Shown here in pieces: positions 1-10,473 of a stretch of DNA of 64,000 bases. The position numbers and the translations under genes are program-made. Source of the DNA: Burkholderiales bacterium. Lineage in GTDB: Bacteria; Pseudomonadota; Gammaproteobacteria; Burkholderiales; Burkholderiaceae_D. The stretch is from the NCBI GenBank assembly GCA_016177875.1, contig JACOUL010000028.1, positions 62,001 through 126,000 of the forward strand, read 5' to 3'. How positions within the stretch are numbered: position 1 is the stretch's first letter; the number at the start of each line of letters is the position of its first letter. A model generated the notes under the pieces. It was not told where the DNA came from, made no database searches, and saw nothing but the letters and a program-made list of their open reading frames with translations.

Positions 1-248
1 AGGGCTGGGAAGGATGTTTGTCGGTACCGGGTTTGCGGGGTATGGTGCCGCGCTGGACGCAATTGCATTACGAAGGCGTCGATCAACACGGTAAGACGAT
101 CAGCCGCGACGTCGACGGCTTTCACGCACGCGTCGTGCAGCACGAATGCGATCATCTCGCGGGCATTCTTTATCCCATGCGGATCAAAGACTTTTCCAAT
201 TTCGGTTATACCGATGTCTTGTTTCCGGGTCTAGATAAGGATGACTAG
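1..248 (+). CDS. def: peptide deformylase, C-terminal part (5' end outside window)
   Basis: Removes the formyl group from the N-terminal methionine of new proteins, using a metal ion in the cytoplasm. The reading frame is open from the window edge and opens with EGCLSVPG, the family's second motif with the metal-binding Cys. It continues to [13 protein letters not shown], the third motif with both metal-binding His residues and the catalytic Glu. The stop is at 246-248. The tail ([18 protein letters not shown]) resembles the stand-alone second deformylase of Burkholderiales; no fmt gene follows, which fits that reading. The next gene is convergent, 2 bases away. Confidence 0.93.
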   Translation, partial: GWEGCLSVPGLRGMVPRWTQLHYEGVDQHGKTISRDVDGFHARVVQHECDHLAGILYPMRIKDFSNFGYTDVLFPGLDKDD

Positions 249-250
249 GC

Positions 251-1000
251 TTAGAGATCGTCGCTGAAACGACCGGGTAAACCGCGGCGCTCAAGCTCAA
301 TCTTAATGATATGGCGCTGAATTGTGACACCCATTGCGCCCGGCAAATTGTCGAAAGACAGGCCAACCCGGAATTGAGCGCCCTCGAATTTTTCGGCGAT
401 TTGAGTGACATGACGCACCACTGCAGCGCACGTAATATGCTTTTGTTTCATCAAGGGTAAATGCAGGCGCGAAACGATTTGGCCCGGCGTGAGAGGCGGC
501 TCTCCTATCGCGTTAAATCCGAGACCCCCAACGCTTAAGTCGTGAGCCGGCCATTCGCCCAAAACCGCATGGCCTTCGCCATACAGTTTCACCATGAGCG
601 GCTTGGCGATGGGTAGCAAGATGCGATAGCTTTCGCGTCTTTGCAGCCGGACGATTTTTTCCGGCAGCGGCGCCCAAAACGCCTCACCGCCACCCCACAT
701 GAATCGATTCACCTGCGAGCATGAAAATTGAACGCGAATACCGTTCATGCGAGCCACAAAGACACAAGTCGGGCTGGAATGAATGCGGTTGTTTGCACTG
801 ACATCACCGCTTAAATCAAAGATAAGCGCTTCAGGGCGTGCTTCCAGCAGGGTGGTGACGAGCACGTCACGTCCGCCGCTGAAGTACACGGTCACCAATT
901 CGCGGCGATAGATTAATTCATTGAGGACATTGATGATTTCCATCCGGCCGAGCAGGAAGTAGCGATCTTCAATTTCATCGTCACTTAATGAGGGAATCAT
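251..1000 (-). CDS. YcgR-like flagellar brake protein (PilZN + PilZ domains), copy 1
   Basis: A 249-residue protein with an N-terminal YcgR (PilZN) domain at about residues 10-110 and a C-terminal PilZ domain at about 115-240. YcgR proteins bind cyclic di-GMP and then slow the flagellar motor. Both ligand motifs are present: RxxxR as RESYR (R122, R126) and DxSxxG as DLSVGG (D154, S156, G159). It is therefore expected to bind c-di-GMP. It lies 15 bases downstream of a second, diverged copy on the same strand, so the two are probably co-transcribed. No flagellar genes are in the window, so the motor role is inferred from family. Confidence 0.85.
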   Translation of the reverse strand: MIPSLSDDEIEDRYFLLGRMEIINVLNELIYRRELVTVYFSGGRDVLVTTLLEARPEALIFDLSGDVSANNRIHSSPTCVFVARMNGIRVQFSCSQVNRFMWGGGEAFWAPLPEKIVRLQRRESYRILLPIAKPLMVKLYGEGHAVLGEWPAHDLSVGGLGFNAIGEPPLTPGQIVSRLHLPLMKQKHITCAAVVRHVTQIAEKFEGAQFRVGLSFDNLPGAMGVTIQRHIIKIELERRGLPGRFSDDL

Positions 1001-1015
1001 TTACAGATTTTTTCG

Positions 1016-1777
1016 TTATTCGTCTTGGTCTAAATTATTTCCTGCTTCAGTCCGGCGCTTTTCGTACTCGGATTGAATGATGTAACGTTGGATCGAGGCA
1101 CGCATATCGATTGGCAGATTCGAAAACTTCATGCCGATCCGATGCGAATAGCCGGAGATTTCTTTGTTCAGCACGGTTGCATGACGCAACGCAATTCCGC
1201 AATCGACGTCGCCATAATCGGCTGGAAGCGTAACGGCGACGCCGCCGATCGTTTGCGCAAATACCAGAGGATCCGCTACATCGGTCGTGATCGCCAGGCC
1301 ATCTGTGCTGATGTCGTGCAGCGGCCATTGGCCGAGTTTTACGCCGTCTGCGGAAAACAAGCGTACCAAGGGCGCATTCTCGGGCTTGAAATGAACGCGA
1401 AAACTTTCCTGACGCTGCAAACGGGCCAAACGATCGGGCAATGCAGCGCAGAAGACGATCTTGTCATCCCAAGGAATCGGAGAGATTTGGGTGGCGGCAA
1501 ATTGAACGCGGATGCCGTCCGGGAAGGCGCTGAAGACGCACCGGGAGGATTCGGATAAGCGCTGGTTAGTCTCAGGGGCGTCGTCGCAATCGAAGACAAA
1601 CATACGCTCGCGCGCGTCAAGGAGTCTCGTTTCGCGCCGTTCTCCACCGCCGTTAAAGCAGACGGTTATCGGCTCGTCGCGAAATACCAAATCGGTAAGG
1701 ATGTCGAGAATTTCCATTCGGCCGTGCACAAAAAAGCGCTCGTCGATCTTGTCAATATCCCAATCCTCGTTCACCAC
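1016..1777 (-). CDS. YcgR-like PilZ protein, copy 2, with altered RxxxR motif
   Basis: A 253-residue paralogue of the downstream gene with the same PilZN-PilZ architecture. The start shown is the first of two tandem GTG codons, preceded by a GGAGAA-type ribosome site. The second c-di-GMP motif is intact (DISTDG: D155, S157, G160). The first reads RQESFR, so the first Arg of RxxxR is Gln123; R127 is kept. In YcgR-type proteins both Arg residues contact c-di-GMP, so binding may be weaker or lost. It may be a diverged partner of copy 1 or have a different trigger. Family assignment is firm; the functional consequence is inference. Confidence 0.82.
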   Translation of the reverse strand: MVNEDWDIDKIDERFFVHGRMEILDILTDLVFRDEPITVCFNGGGERRETRLLDARERMFVFDCDDAPETNQRLSESSRCVFSAFPDGIRVQFAATQISPIPWDDKIVFCAALPDRLARLQRQESFRVHFKPENAPLVRLFSADGVKLGQWPLHDISTDGLAITTDVADPLVFAQTIGGVAVTLPADYGDVDCGIALRHATVLNKEISGYSHRIGMKFSNLPIDMRASIQRYIIQSEYEKRRTEAGNNLDQDE

Positions 1778-2085
1778 TTTTCTCCATTTGACGCTTATCC
1801 GTAGCCGTCATTTTGCGAGGTTCAACCCGATGCCGATTGTTGTAGCCAAATTGCGTATTGGCAAGGATTAGTCTAACAGGGAGAAGTTGAATCTGAAACG
1901 GCAATTCAATAGGATTTTCGCCATTTTCCGATTTGTGGTTCTCATCGAGCGATTTACGGACGAATTCAGTTGTTTTTGTCAGACAACGCGCAATCCGTCT
2001 CACATAAATTTTCGCCGGCGGCAATAACGAAAACTATTGGTAAAAAATAATTTGTGCCCGCCAAGGGTGCATTCCTCTTATCGAG
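1778..2085. other. 308-base intergenic stretch, AT-richer, no gene recognised
   Basis: Lies between rluF and the ycgR pair, all on the minus strand, and should hold the promoter of the ycgR pair. I looked for a flagellar sigma-28 site (TAAA, 15 bases, GCCGATAA) and found only a partial -10-like match without a -35. A 90-codon minus-strand frame crosses it but resembles nothing and overlaps the start of the second ycgR gene. Confidence 0.5.
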
Positions 2086-2832
2086 TTAGAACGGTTCCTC
2101 TGAGCCAAGATAGCGCCATTGTCCGGGCGGGAGGTTGCCGAGCTTGACGCGTCCGATGCGGACGCGTTTTAAGCCCAGCACTTTCAAACCGACCGCTTCG
2201 CACATGCGGCGTATCTGACGCTTTTTTCCTTCGCGCAAAATAAAGCTTAATTGATCTTCATTTTGCCAGCGGACCTTGGCGGGCAAGAGTTTTTTGCCGT
2301 CCAGCGACAAGCCGTGATTCAACAGACGCAGATCGGCGTCCGGCAGCTTGCCCGGTTTGGCGTATTGAACGCGGACGAGATACTCCTTTTCAATGGAGGT
2401 ATCTTCGCCGATCAATTGTTTGGCGATTCGACCATCTTGTGTCAGTACAAGTAATCCAACCGAATCGATATCGAGACGCCCGGCCGGCACCAGACTACGC
2501 AACTGACTCGGGTGAAACGCAAGCGGTGCTTTATCTTCTTTCCAGCGGGTGTCCGCCTTGATCAAGGTCACTGCGGGTTGATAACCGTCTTCCGCTTGGC
2601 CGCTGACATAACCCATCGGTTTATTCAGCAGGATCGTGACCCGCCGCGCTTGTTCTGCGCTGGCTTGGCGCTCCACGGTGATGCGCTGATGCGGAAAAAT
2701 CTTGCTGCCGAGTTCCGAGATAATCTTACCGTCGACGCGCACCCATCCGCGTGCGATCCATTCGTCGGCCTCGCGCCGCGAGCACAGGCCGAGTTCAGAC
2801 ATGCGTTTGGAAAGGCGAATCGGTTCTGCCAT
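2086..2832 (-). CDS. rluF: 23S rRNA pseudouridine synthase, RluF-like
   Basis: Converts a uridine of 23S rRNA (U2604 in E. coli) to pseudouridine. The 248-residue protein has an N-terminal S4 RNA-binding domain (residues 5-60, with [11 protein letters not shown]) and an RsuA-type catalytic domain. The catalytic Asp is in [16 protein letters not shown]. The late [21 protein letters not shown] segment is typical of the RsuA/RluB/E/F group. E. coli RluF is longer, near 290 residues. RluF rather than RluB or RluE rests on overall resemblance, so the exact target is less certain than the enzyme class. It follows glnD by 12 bases on the same strand. Confidence 0.82.
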   Translation of the reverse strand: MAEPIRLSKRMSELGLCSRREADEWIARGWVRVDGKIISELGSKIFPHQRITVERQASAEQARRVTILLNKPMGYVSGQAEDGYQPAVTLIKADTRWKEDKAPLAFHPSQLRSLVPAGRLDIDSVGLLVLTQDGRIAKQLIGEDTSIEKEYLVRVQYAKPGKLPDADLRLLNHGLSLDGKKLLPAKVRWQNEDQLSFILREGKKRQIRRMCEAVGLKVLGLKRVRIGRVKLGNLPPGQWRYLGSEEPF

Positions 2833-2844
2833 CGATGGGATTGA

Positions 2845-5397
2845 TTAAATGCGCAAGGCTTCGAGCAAGTCGGTTTCGAGCTGGATTTGGCTGCGTGCAT
2901 GACTGAGCATGGGGCCGTCGACCAAGAACACGTCTTCGACGCGTTCGCCCAGCGTCATGATTTTCGCGGTATGCAAATTGATTTTATAGCGTGCGAGCAC
3001 GCTGGCGATGGAGTACAGCAGGCCTGTGCGGTCGCTGGCCGAGACGGATAGCAGGTAGTATTGTCCGCGTTCGTCCGGACGCAGATCAACCGTCGGGGTG
3101 ATAGGAAAGGTTCGCGATAGGCGCGACAAACGTGCCTTGGTCGGAACCGGTAATGGACCTGACGCAACCAAAGACTCGGCAAGGTCGTGTTCGATCAAGG
3201 TAATGATGTCGCGATAATTGTCGGCGAACGTCGCTTCGGTGATCAAAAAAGTGTCGAGCGCGTATCCATGCCTAGTGGTGTGAATCTTGGCATCGAGGAT
3301 GCTGAAATTCTGTCGGTCGAAGTAGCTGCAGATACGCGCGAAAAGATCGGGCTGATCTTTGATATACACCGTAACCTGCAAACCTTCGCCGATCGGCGCC
3401 AGGCGGCACTTGACGATAGGCGCTTCGCTTTCGATGCGATCGCACAATGCGCGTGTTTGCCATGCGATATCCGATGCATCGTGTCGCAGGAAGTAGGCGA
3501 CGTCGAGCTTCTGCCAAAGCTTTTGGTGCGCACCGGGCGGCAGTCCGTAAAGGCGCAGCTCTTTCAGCGCTTCTTCCTGGCGGTTCTGCAATTCATGATC
3601 GGCCGATGGCGCTTCGCCGCCGAGCACACGCAAGGTCATGCGGTAAAGGTCTTCCAGCAGTTTCGCTTTCCACGCATTCCACACTTTCGGGCTGGTGCCG
3701 CGAATATCGGCCACCGTCAGCAGATAGAGAGCGGTCAGATGCCGTTCGTCTTTCACCATCTTGGCGAAATTGAGAATGACGTCGGGGTCGGATAAGTCTT
3801 GCTTTTGCGCGACTTGCGACATGGTCAGATGCTGCTCGACCAGGAAGACCACGAGTTCCGTGTCTTCCTTCGTCAGCCCATGATCCTTGCAGAATTTACG
3901 CGCATCGTCCATGCCCAACTTGGAATGGTCGCCGCCGCGCCCTTTGGCGATATCGTGGAAGAGCGCGGCGATATACAAGATCCACGGCTGCGCGAAATTC
4001 GCCATCAGTCGGCTGCAGAAAGGATATTCATGCGCATGTTCCGTCATCGTGAAGCGGCGCACGTTGCGCACCACCATCAAGATGTGTTGATCCACCGTGT
4101 AGACGTGGAATAAGTCATGCTGCATTTGGCCGATGATGCGGCGAAAATTCGGCAAATAGCGTCCGAGAATGCTCGTTTGATTCATGGCGCGCAGTGCATG
4201 GGTGATGCCTTGCGGCGCTCGAATAATTTGCAAGAACAGCGTGCGATTGGCAGGATCGCGGCGGAATTTGCCATCGATCTTGAAGCGTGCATGCCACAGT
4301 GCGCGCAAGGTATGTGCAGTCAATCCTTTCATTTCCGGATGTTGCGCACGCAGCAGAAACACTTCCAGCATCGCAGAGGGCGTCTTTTCGAAAGTGTCGT
4401 CAGCGGCAATATCGATCAAACCGTTGACTTCATTGAAGCGTTCATTGATCGGCTTGGGAATCGCGGGTTGCGGGAAAAGCTGGGCTTCGATGTTTTGCAA
4501 AAGAATGGTATTCAACTGCGTTGCCGCTTTGGCTGCCCAGTAGTAGTGCTGCATCAAATATTCGCTGGCACGGCGCGTATCGGTCGTCTTGAAACCGAAA
4601 GATTCAGCCAGTGGCGTTTGCACGTCGAAGATCAAGCGGTCTTCGCGGCGTTTGGTTTGCAAATGCAGGCGCACGCGAATGTCCTTGAAGGTATGTTCGG
4701 TGCGCATGAGCTGGCGCGCTTCGGTATTGGTGATCAAGCCGCGCTGTGCCAGCTTGCGCCAGGAGTCTCCTAAGCCCGCTGCTTTGGCGACCCATAAGAT
4801 GACCTGCAGGTCGCGCAGTCCTCCCGGGCTTTCTTTGCAATTTGGTTCCAGGCTGTATGGCGTGTCTTCATACTTCACATGGCGTTGCCGCATTTCCAGC
4901 GTTTTCGCCTGGAAAAAGGCTTGCGGATTCATCGCCGCATTGCAGCGGTCGCGCAAGAATTGGAATAGCTTGCGATTGCCCGTGATGAAGCGGGCTTCCA
5001 GCAAGCTGGTTTGCACCGTGATGTCGGCTGCCGACTCCGTCAGGCATTCATCGACGGTGCGGATGCTATGACCGATTTCCAATCCCATGTCCCAAAATAA
5101 TTGGACGAGTTCTTCCAACTTGGACTGCAAGGAAGGGTTAGGCGGGGCATCCAACAGGACGAGCACATCGACATCGGAATAGGGAAACAATTCGCCGCGT
5201 CCATAGCCGCCGACAGCCACAAGTGCCGCGCGGCCAGGCAGAGCGCGCGCGTGCCAGGCTTGCGTAAGTACGCGATCGACAATCTGTCGAAGTTTGACGA
5301 GGAGCTTTTCCGGCTGGTGATCGGCGTTAAATGCGTCGATCGCCTGTTGACGTTCGGTTTTCAGTTGCTCCTTAAGGGACGCAGTTAGCGCCACCAT
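2845..5397 (-). CDS. glnD: PII uridylyltransferase / uridylyl-removing enzyme
   Basis: The primary nitrogen sensor: it uridylylates PII when glutamine is low and removes UMP when it is high. The 850-residue protein has a nucleotidyltransferase domain with [15 protein letters not shown] (the G-G...DxD signature) near residue 65. A central helical domain is followed by an HD hydrolase domain with HxxxxHDIAKG near residue 470. Two ACT domains (about 670-750 and 775-850) bind glutamine. E. coli GlnD is about 890 residues. Its start overlaps the stop of map by one base, so the two are translationally coupled. Function is well supported by domain order. Confidence 0.96.
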   Translation of the reverse strand: MVALTASLKEQLKTERQQAIDAFNADHQPEKLLVKLRQIVDRVLTQAWHARALPGRAALVAVGGYGRGELFPYSDVDVLVLLDAPPNPSLQSKLEELVQLFWDMGLEIGHSIRTVDECLTESAADITVQTSLLEARFITGNRKLFQFLRDRCNAAMNPQAFFQAKTLEMRQRHVKYEDTPYSLEPNCKESPGGLRDLQVILWVAKAAGLGDSWRKLAQRGLITNTEARQLMRTEHTFKDIRVRLHLQTKRREDRLIFDVQTPLAESFGFKTTDTRRASEYLMQHYYWAAKAATQLNTILLQNIEAQLFPQPAIPKPINERFNEVNGLIDIAADDTFEKTPSAMLEVFLLRAQHPEMKGLTAHTLRALWHARFKIDGKFRRDPANRTLFLQIIRAPQGITHALRAMNQTSILGRYLPNFRRIIGQMQHDLFHVYTVDQHILMVVRNVRRFTMTEHAHEYPFCSRLMANFAQPWILYIAALFHDIAKGRGGDHSKLGMDDARKFCKDHGLTKEDTELVVFLVEQHLTMSQVAQKQDLSDPDVILNFAKMVKDERHLTALYLLTVADIRGTSPKVWNAWKAKLLEDLYRMTLRVLGGEAPSADHELQNRQEEALKELRLYGLPPGAHQKLWQKLDVAYFLRHDASDIAWQTRALCDRIESEAPIVKCRLAPIGEGLQVTVYIKDQPDLFARICSYFDRQNFSILDAKIHTTRHGYALDTFLITEATFADNYRDIITLIEHDLAESLVASGPLPVPTKARLSRLSRTFPITPTVDLRPDERGQYYLLSVSASDRTGLLYSIASVLARYKINLHTAKIMTLGERVEDVFLVDGPMLSHARSQIQLETDLLEALRI

Positions 5398-6224
5398 TAA
5401 GCGGCAACCGGACTGGAAGCGGGAGCTTGCTTGATAAAGGCAGGCGGCGGCGGCATGCCGGGGGACACAGTCAAGACTTCATATCCCGTTTCGGTGACCA
5501 ACACGGTATGCTCCCATTGGGCCGACAGGCTGCGATCCTTGGTCTTGATGGTCCAACCATCGCCCATTTCGCGAATATCGCGACGTCCGGCGTTGATCAT
5601 CGGCTCGACCGTGAAAATCATGCCGGCTTTTAACTCGAGGAGCGTGCCCGGTCGCCCATAGTGCAAAACTTGCGGGTCCTCGTGAAATACTTTGCCGATG
5701 CCGTGACCGCAAAATTCGCGGACCACGCTATAGCCGGCTTTTTCGGCATATTGCTGAATGGCAAATCCGATATCGCCTAAGTGGGCACCCGGTTTGATTT
5801 GGGCAATTCCAAGCCACATGCACTCGTAGGTAATTTCGGTGAGACGCTTGGCCAATATCGACGGCTCCCCGATGAAGAACATGCGACTGGTATCGCCGTG
5901 GTAACCATCTTTGATGACTGTGATGTCGAGATTGATGACATCGCCGTTCTTTAAAACCTTATCGCCCGGGATGCCGTGACAGACCACATCGTTCACCGAG
6001 GTACAGATCGCTTTTGGATAGGGCGTATAGCCAGGTGGACAGTAGTTTAGCGGGGCGGGAATGCAGCCTTGGACGTTGACCATGTATTCATGGCAAAGGC
6101 GATCGAGTTCGCCGGTGGTGATGCCCGCTTTGACGTAGGGTGCAATGTAATCCAGCACCTCGGCGGCCAATTTGCCCGCAACGCGCATGCCTTGGATATC
6201 TTCCGGAGTTTTAATGGTTACCAT
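5397..6224 (-). CDS. map: methionine aminopeptidase, type I
   Basis: Removes the initiator Met from nascent proteins. The 275-residue protein carries the five metal ligands of the family: Asp pair in [11 protein letters not shown], His in [15 protein letters not shown], Glu in FTVEPM and Glu in [11 protein letters not shown]. The frame runs further upstream to a TTG at 6263. I chose ATG 6224 because the family begins with a short [14 protein letters not shown] segment. The C-terminus has a 20-residue Pro/Ala-rich tail. It is divergent from rpsB, a common proteobacterial arrangement, and overlaps glnD by one base. Confidence 0.95.
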   Translation of the reverse strand: MVTIKTPEDIQGMRVAGKLAAEVLDYIAPYVKAGITTGELDRLCHEYMVNVQGCIPAPLNYCPPGYTPYPKAICTSVNDVVCHGIPGDKVLKNGDVINLDITVIKDGYHGDTSRMFFIGEPSILAKRLTEITYECMWLGIAQIKPGAHLGDIGFAIQQYAEKAGYSVVREFCGHGIGKVFHEDPQVLHYGRPGTLLELKAGMIFTVEPMINAGRRDIREMGDGWTIKTKDRSLSAQWEHTVLVTETGYEVLTVSPGMPPPPAFIKQAPASSPVAA

Positions 6225-6310
6225 ATCTTGCCCGAATGCTGCGTAAGTTCGCTCAAGGCACAATTATAGTCGAGCCGCCTAGGACACGTCCGCAGTTACC
6301 AGAGGCAAGC

Positions 6311-6340
6311 TTGAAAGAAATTGGCAATCTAGGGTAGAAT
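6311..6340 (+). promoter_or_regulatory. candidate sigma-70 promoter for rpsB
   Basis: TTGAAA at 6311-6316 and TAGAAT at 6335-6340 are separated by 18 bases and face rpsB. This would give a leader of roughly 125 bases, which fits the autoregulated leader known for rpsB in other bacteria. No transcript data are available. Confidence 0.55.
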
Positions 6341-6470
6341 CTCGGGTTATCTTGAATTGTGTTCAAGATAACTTTTTGTAAATCCCGAATCTGCCCGACA
6401 AGGGTGCCTGCTTAACGATGATAGTGAGGCGGGTGACTGGGCGGATTCAAGACCTAACCCTGGAGAAAAT

Positions 6471-7220
6471 ATGTCCGTTACCATGCGTGAAATGCTGGAA
6501 GCCGGTATCCATTTCGGCCACCAAACCCGCTTCTGGAATCCCAAGATGGCCCCGTATATCTTTGGCCATCGCAACAAGATCCATATCGTCAACCTGGAAA
6601 AAACCCTGGGTATGTACCAGGAGGCGATGAAGTACATTCGTCAGCTGGCTTCCAATCGCGGCACCATCCTGCTGGTCGGCACCAAGCGTCAAGCGCGCGA
6701 CATCATCGCGGCCGAAGCGCAGCGTGCCGGTATGCCTTACGTCGACCAGCGCTGGCTGGGCGGCATGCTGACCAACTTCAAAACCATCAAGACTTCCATC
6801 AAGCGTCTGAAAGACATGGAAGCTGCCGTTGAAGACGGTTCGCTCGAAAAAATGAGCAAGAAAGAAGCGCTGATGTTCCAGCGCGAGCTGGTCAAGCTGC
6901 AGAAATCCATCGGCGGCATCAAGGATATGAACGGCGTGCCGGACGCGATCTTCGTGGTCGACGTCGGTTACCATAAAGGCGCAATCACTGAGGCTGCCAA
7001 GTTGGGCATTCCCGTGATCGGCGTGGTCGATACCAACCACTCGCCGGAAGGCGTGACCTACGTCATTCCGGGCAACGACGATTCGTCCAAGGCGATCCAG
7101 CTGTACGCCCGAGGCGTGGCCGACGCCATCTTGGAAGGCCGTGCCAATGCCGTGAACGAAGTAGTCGAGGCAGTTAAAGGCGGCGCCGACGAATTCGTCG
7201 AGGTAAGCGAGCAGGCTTAA
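6471..7220 (+). CDS. rpsB: 30S ribosomal protein S2
   Basis: Small-subunit ribosomal protein needed for S1 binding and translation initiation. The 249-residue protein starts with [18 protein letters not shown], the S2 signature, and includes [29 protein letters not shown] in the conserved core. A strong site (GGAGAAAAT) precedes the ATG. It is the first gene of the rpsB-tsf-pyrH-frr run. A hairpin terminator follows, so most transcripts may stop before tsf, as in E. coli where the two genes are expressed unequally. Confidence 0.99.
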   Translation: MSVTMREMLEAGIHFGHQTRFWNPKMAPYIFGHRNKIHIVNLEKTLGMYQEAMKYIRQLASNRGTILLVGTKRQARDIIAAEAQRAGMPYVDQRWLGGMLTNFKTIKTSIKRLKDMEAAVEDGSLEKMSKKEALMFQRELVKLQKSIGGIKDMNGVPDAIFVVDVGYHKGAITEAAKLGIPVIGVVDTNHSPEGVTYVIPGNDDSSKAIQLYARGVADAILEGRANAVNEVVEAVKGGADEFVEVSEQA

Positions 7221-7247
7221 GCCCCGCTGGCCGTAGCGGCTGAAACG

Positions 7248-7279
7248 AAGGGGCAAACGATCGTTCGCCCCTTTTTTTT
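7248..7279 (+). terminator. Rho-independent terminator after rpsB
   Basis: Stem AAGGGGC (7248-7254) pairs with GCCCCTT (7267-7273). The loop contains the palindrome AACGATCGTT, and the T run extends to 7279. It sits between rpsB and tsf, so it is probably a partial terminator. Confidence 0.85.
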
Positions 7280-7334
7280 GAACGAATTACTTTAAAGGAC
7301 GTCGGATAGACGTCAATTTGATTAGGAGTTGAAC

Positions 7335-8225
7335 ATGGCGGCAATTACCGCAGGGATGGTAGGCGAACTGCGCGCGAAGACCGACGCGCCGATGATGGAG
7401 TGCAAGAAGGCACTGACCGAAGCCGATGGCGACATGGAAAAAGCGGAAGAGATTCTGCGCGTTAAATTGGGCAGCAAGGCTTCCAAGGCCGCTTCCCGCA
7501 TTACGGCTGAAGGCGTGGTTGCGGCATTTATTTCCGGCAGCGTAGGCGCCCTGGTGGAAGTCAACTGCGAGACCGACTTCGTGACTAAGAACGATGACTT
7601 CATCGCCTTGGCAAACACGGTCGCCAAGCTGGTCGCGGAAAAAAATCCGGCGGACGTAGCTGCTTTGTCCGCCCTGCCGCTGGAAGGCAAGACCGTCGAA
7701 GAGGTGCGTGCCGCATTGGTCGGCAAGATCGGTGAGAACATGTCGATCCGCCGCTTCAAGCGTTTCGAAACCGGCGCCAAGCTGGTCTCCTATCTGCATG
7801 GCACCCGCATCGGCGTCATGGTCGAATTCGACGGCGCCGATCAGCAAGTCGGCAAGGATGTTGCCATGCACATCGCTGCGATGAAACCGGCTGCACTGTC
7901 GTCCGATCAAGTGCCGGCCGATTTGATCGAAAAAGAGCGTTCGATCGCATCGCAAAAGGCTGCCGAATCCGGCAAGCCGGCAGAGATCGTCGCCAAGATG
8001 GTTGAAGGCACGGTGCAGAAATATCTGAAGGAAGTCTCCTTGTTGGATCAAGTGTTCGTCAAGGCAGCGGACGGCAAGCAAACCGTCGGCCAAATGCTCA
8101 AAGCGACCAACGCCACCGTGAAGGCATTCACGATGTACGTGGTCGGTGAAGGCATCGAGAAAAAGCAGGACGACTTTGCTGCCGAGGTGGCAGCGCAAGT
8201 TGCCGCAGCCAAGCAGCAGGCTTAA
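7335..8225 (+). CDS. tsf: translation elongation factor Ts
   Basis: Nucleotide exchange factor that regenerates EF-Tu-GTP. The 296-residue protein begins [20 protein letters not shown] and contains the [12 protein letters not shown] signature plus the core [11 protein letters not shown] segment. The frame could start at a TTG at 7329, but ATG 7335 matches the family and has an AGGAG site upstream. Preceded and followed by terminators, it may be largely monocistronic, with read-through to pyrH. Confidence 0.98.
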   Translation: MAAITAGMVGELRAKTDAPMMECKKALTEADGDMEKAEEILRVKLGSKASKAASRITAEGVVAAFISGSVGALVEVNCETDFVTKNDDFIALANTVAKLVAEKNPADVAALSALPLEGKTVEEVRAALVGKIGENMSIRRFKRFETGAKLVSYLHGTRIGVMVEFDGADQQVGKDVAMHIAAMKPAALSSDQVPADLIEKERSIASQKAAESGKPAEIVAKMVEGTVQKYLKEVSLLDQVFVKAADGKQTVGQMLKATNATVKAFTMYVVGEGIEKKQDDFAAEVAAQVAAAKQQA

Positions 8226-8234
8226 TCGAAGAAG

Positions 8235-8257
8235 CGGGCCGCAAGGCCCGTTTTTTT
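8235..8257 (+). terminator. Rho-independent terminator after tsf
   Basis: Stem CGGGCC (8235-8240), loop GCAA, stem GGCCCG (8245-8250), then seven T residues. A GNRA-type tetraloop and clean U tract make this a strong terminator just after the tsf stop. Confidence 0.9.
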
Positions 8258-8316
8258 GGGCGCTTTCTTGAGAGAGCGTCCAAAAAAATTCCTGAAACTC
8301 AGAAGGAGCCCAGTTC

Positions 8317-9033
8317 ATGACCCAGACTGCTTACAAGCGCGTTCTCCTCAAACTATCCGGTGAGGCATTGATGGGCGATGATGCCTATGGCATCAATCGT
8401 GCCACCATTGAAGGCATGGTTGCCGATGTGGCAGAGGTGGCAAAGCTGGGTGTGGAGCTGGCAATTGTGATCGGCGGCGGTAACATTTTCCGTGGCGTCG
8501 CACCCGGTGCGCAAGGCATGGACCGTGCCACCGCGGACTACATGGGTATGCTGGCGACCGTGATGAATGCGCTGGCCCTAGCGGATGCGATGAAACATGT
8601 GGGCTTGACCGCGCGTGTCATGTCCGCCATCGGCATCGAGCAGGTGGTTGAGCCTTACGTTCGTCCCAAAGCATTGCAATACCTGGAAGAGGGCAAGGTC
8701 GTTATCTTCGCAGCGGGCACCGGCAATCCGTTCTTCACGACTGACACGGCTGCGGCTCTTCGCGGCTCGGAAATCGGTGCGGAAATCGTTTTGAAGGCTA
8801 CCAAGGTCGACGGCGTCTACAGCGCAGATCCCAAGAAGGATGCCAGCGCCACGCTCTATTCAACGATTACCTTCGACGAGGCTATCGCCAAGCATCTTCA
8901 AGTGATGGACGCCACGGCCTTTGCACTGTGCCGCGACCAGAAGTTGCCGATCAAAGTATTTTCTATCGTCAAGCCGGGCGCCATGAAGCGCGTTATCCTC
9001 GGCGAAAACGAAGGCACATTGGTTCATTTGTGA
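8317..9033 (+). CDS. pyrH: UMP kinase
   Basis: Phosphorylates UMP to UDP, the committed step to UTP and CTP; it is a hexameric amino-acid-kinase-family enzyme. The 238-residue protein shows [10 protein letters not shown] at the phosphate-binding start and IGGGNIFRG in the glycine-rich loop. [11 protein letters not shown] and [13 protein letters not shown] are further family motifs. An AGAAGGAG site precedes the ATG. A copy of the dispersed palindromic repeat starts a few bases after the stop, separating it from frr. Confidence 0.98.
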   Translation: MTQTAYKRVLLKLSGEALMGDDAYGINRATIEGMVADVAEVAKLGVELAIVIGGGNIFRGVAPGAQGMDRATADYMGMLATVMNALALADAMKHVGLTARVMSAIGIEQVVEPYVRPKALQYLEEGKVVIFAAGTGNPFFTTDTAAALRGSEIGAEIVLKATKVDGVYSADPKKDASATLYSTITFDEAIAKHLQVMDATAFALCRDQKLPIKVFSIVKPGAMKRVILGENEGTLVHL

Positions 9034-9041
9034 ATAATTGC

Positions 9042-9074
9042 GGGACAGAGTTAAGCGTAGCGGTACTCTGTCCC
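9042..9074. repeat. dispersed palindromic repeat, short form, copy 1
   Basis: GGGACAGAGT (9042-9051) and ACTCTGTCCC (9065-9074) form a perfect 10-bp stem with a 13-base loop. The flanks, ATTGC before and CAACATTAT after, recur at other copies in this window. It lies between pyrH and frr and can form a hairpin in the transcript, without a T run. Confidence 0.85.
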
Positions 9075-9099
9075 CAACATTATTTAACTGGAGTTGAGC

Positions 9100-9660
9100 A
9101 TGAGCATCGCTGACATTAAAAAAAATACCGACCAGAAAATGCACAAGACCATCGACACGCTGAAAGCGGATCTGGCCAAGGTGCGTACCGGTCGTGCCCA
9201 TACCGGCATCCTAGATCACATCACCGTCGATTACTACGGTACGCCCACGCATATCAACCAGGTGGCTAACGTCACGCTGGTTGATGCGCGCACGATCGGT
9301 GTGCAGCCTTGGGAAAAGAAAATGGTGTCGGTAATCGAGAAAGCCATCCGCGAATCTGATCTGGGCTTGAATCCGGCAACGCAAGGCGACTTGATTCGCG
9401 TGCCGACGCCTGCATTGACCGAAGAGCGCCGCAAGGAAATCGTGAAGCTGGTCAAGCACGAAGCTGAAAATGCCAAGGTCGCCATCCGCAATATTCGTCG
9501 CGACGCCAACGAGGCGCTGAAGAAGCTACTCAAGGACAAGGCTTGCTCGGAAGATGAAGAGCGCCGCGCGCAAGACGAAGTGCAAAAGCTGACCGACAAA
9601 TTCGTCGCCGAAGTCGATAAGCTCTCAGCCGAAAAAGAAAAAGAGCTCATGACTGTCTAG
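9100..9660 (+). CDS. frr: ribosome recycling factor
   Basis: Splits post-termination ribosomes together with EF-G. The 186-residue protein matches family length (185 in E. coli) and carries [37 protein letters not shown] and the [15 protein letters not shown] helix. The frame also allows a TTG start at 9094; ATG 9100 fits the conserved MSIADIKK start and has GGAG upstream. It is separated from pyrH by a 66-base spacer mostly made of the palindromic repeat. Confidence 0.98.
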   Translation: MSIADIKKNTDQKMHKTIDTLKADLAKVRTGRAHTGILDHITVDYYGTPTHINQVANVTLVDARTIGVQPWEKKMVSVIEKAIRESDLGLNPATQGDLIRVPTPALTEERRKEIVKLVKHEAENAKVAIRNIRRDANEALKKLLKDKACSEDEERRAQDEVQKLTDKFVAEVDKLSAEKEKELMTV

Positions 9661-9714
9661 GCGTGTAACCCTAGCGGCGTATATTTTTTATTCTCTTTTC
9701 GGCACTGCCCATCC

Positions 9715-10473
9715 ATGACTCAAGCGAGCTCAACGCAAACCATTCCGCAGGTGACTGAGGTTCCCCGACATATTGCGGTGATCCTGGATGGCAATGGGCG
9801 CTGGGCCACCAAGCGTTTTTTGCCGCGCGTCGCCGGTCATGCTAAGGGCGTGGAAAAAGTGCGTGACATCGTCGAAGCCTGCGCATTGCGCGGCGTCGAA
9901 TATTTGACGCTGTTCGCCTTCAGTTCTGAAAATTGGCGCCGGCCGGTGGATGAAGTGTCCTTCTTAATGAAGTTGTTCGTCAGTGCGTTGGAGCGTGAAG
10001 TCGCCAAGATGCATGCCAACAATATCCGCTTGCGCGTGGTGGGCGACTTGTCGCGCTTCGATCCGAAGCTGCAGCAGATGATCGCCGAGGCGGAGCGGAA
10101 GACTGCTGAAAATACGCGGTTGACGGTCACGATTTGCGCGAACTATGGCGGACGATGGGATATTCTGCAAGCGGTCAACAAAATGATGGCGGCGAATCCG
10201 GAGACCACAACCTATACAGAAGAGCAATTGGCGCCGTATCTGGCGATGGCCTACGCGCCCGAGCCTGATCTTTTCATTCGGCCCGGCGGCGAGCAGCGCA
10301 TATCGAATTTTCTTTTATGGCAGCTCGCGTATACCGAGCTGTATTTCACGGATACGCTGTGGCCAGATTTCGACGCCGCGGCGCTGGATGCCGCGATCGC
10401 GTCCTATCAGCAGCGCGAACGTCGTTTCGGCCGCACCAGTCAGCAGCTGGTCGAACATAAGAAAGCTTCCTGA
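9715..10473 (+). CDS. uppS: undecaprenyl diphosphate synthase (isoprenyl transferase)
   Basis: Condenses isopentenyl diphosphate onto farnesyl diphosphate to make the C55 carrier for peptidoglycan and O-antigen. The 252-residue protein has the cis-prenyltransferase motifs [13 protein letters not shown] (catalytic Asp), the [14 protein letters not shown] loop and [23 protein letters not shown]. Its stop overlaps the cdsA start by one base. It opens the envelope-lipid part of the run. Confidence 0.97.
   Translation: MTQASSTQTIPQVTEVPRHIAVILDGNGRWATKRFLPRVAGHAKGVEKVRDIVEACALRGVEYLTLFAFSSENWRRPVDEVSFLMKLFVSALEREVAKMHANNIRLRVVGDLSRFDPKLQQMIAEAERKTAENTRLTVTICANYGGRWDILQAVNKMMAANPETTTYTEEQLAPYLAMAYAPEPDLFIRPGGEQRISNFLLWQLAYTELYFTDTLWPDFDAAALDAAIASYQQRERRFGRTSQQLVEHKKAS

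Noticed and set aside
1778..1860. Sigma-28 promoter for the ycgR pair
   Set aside because: Only a partial -10 (ACGGATAA on the minus strand) and no TAAA at the required distance.
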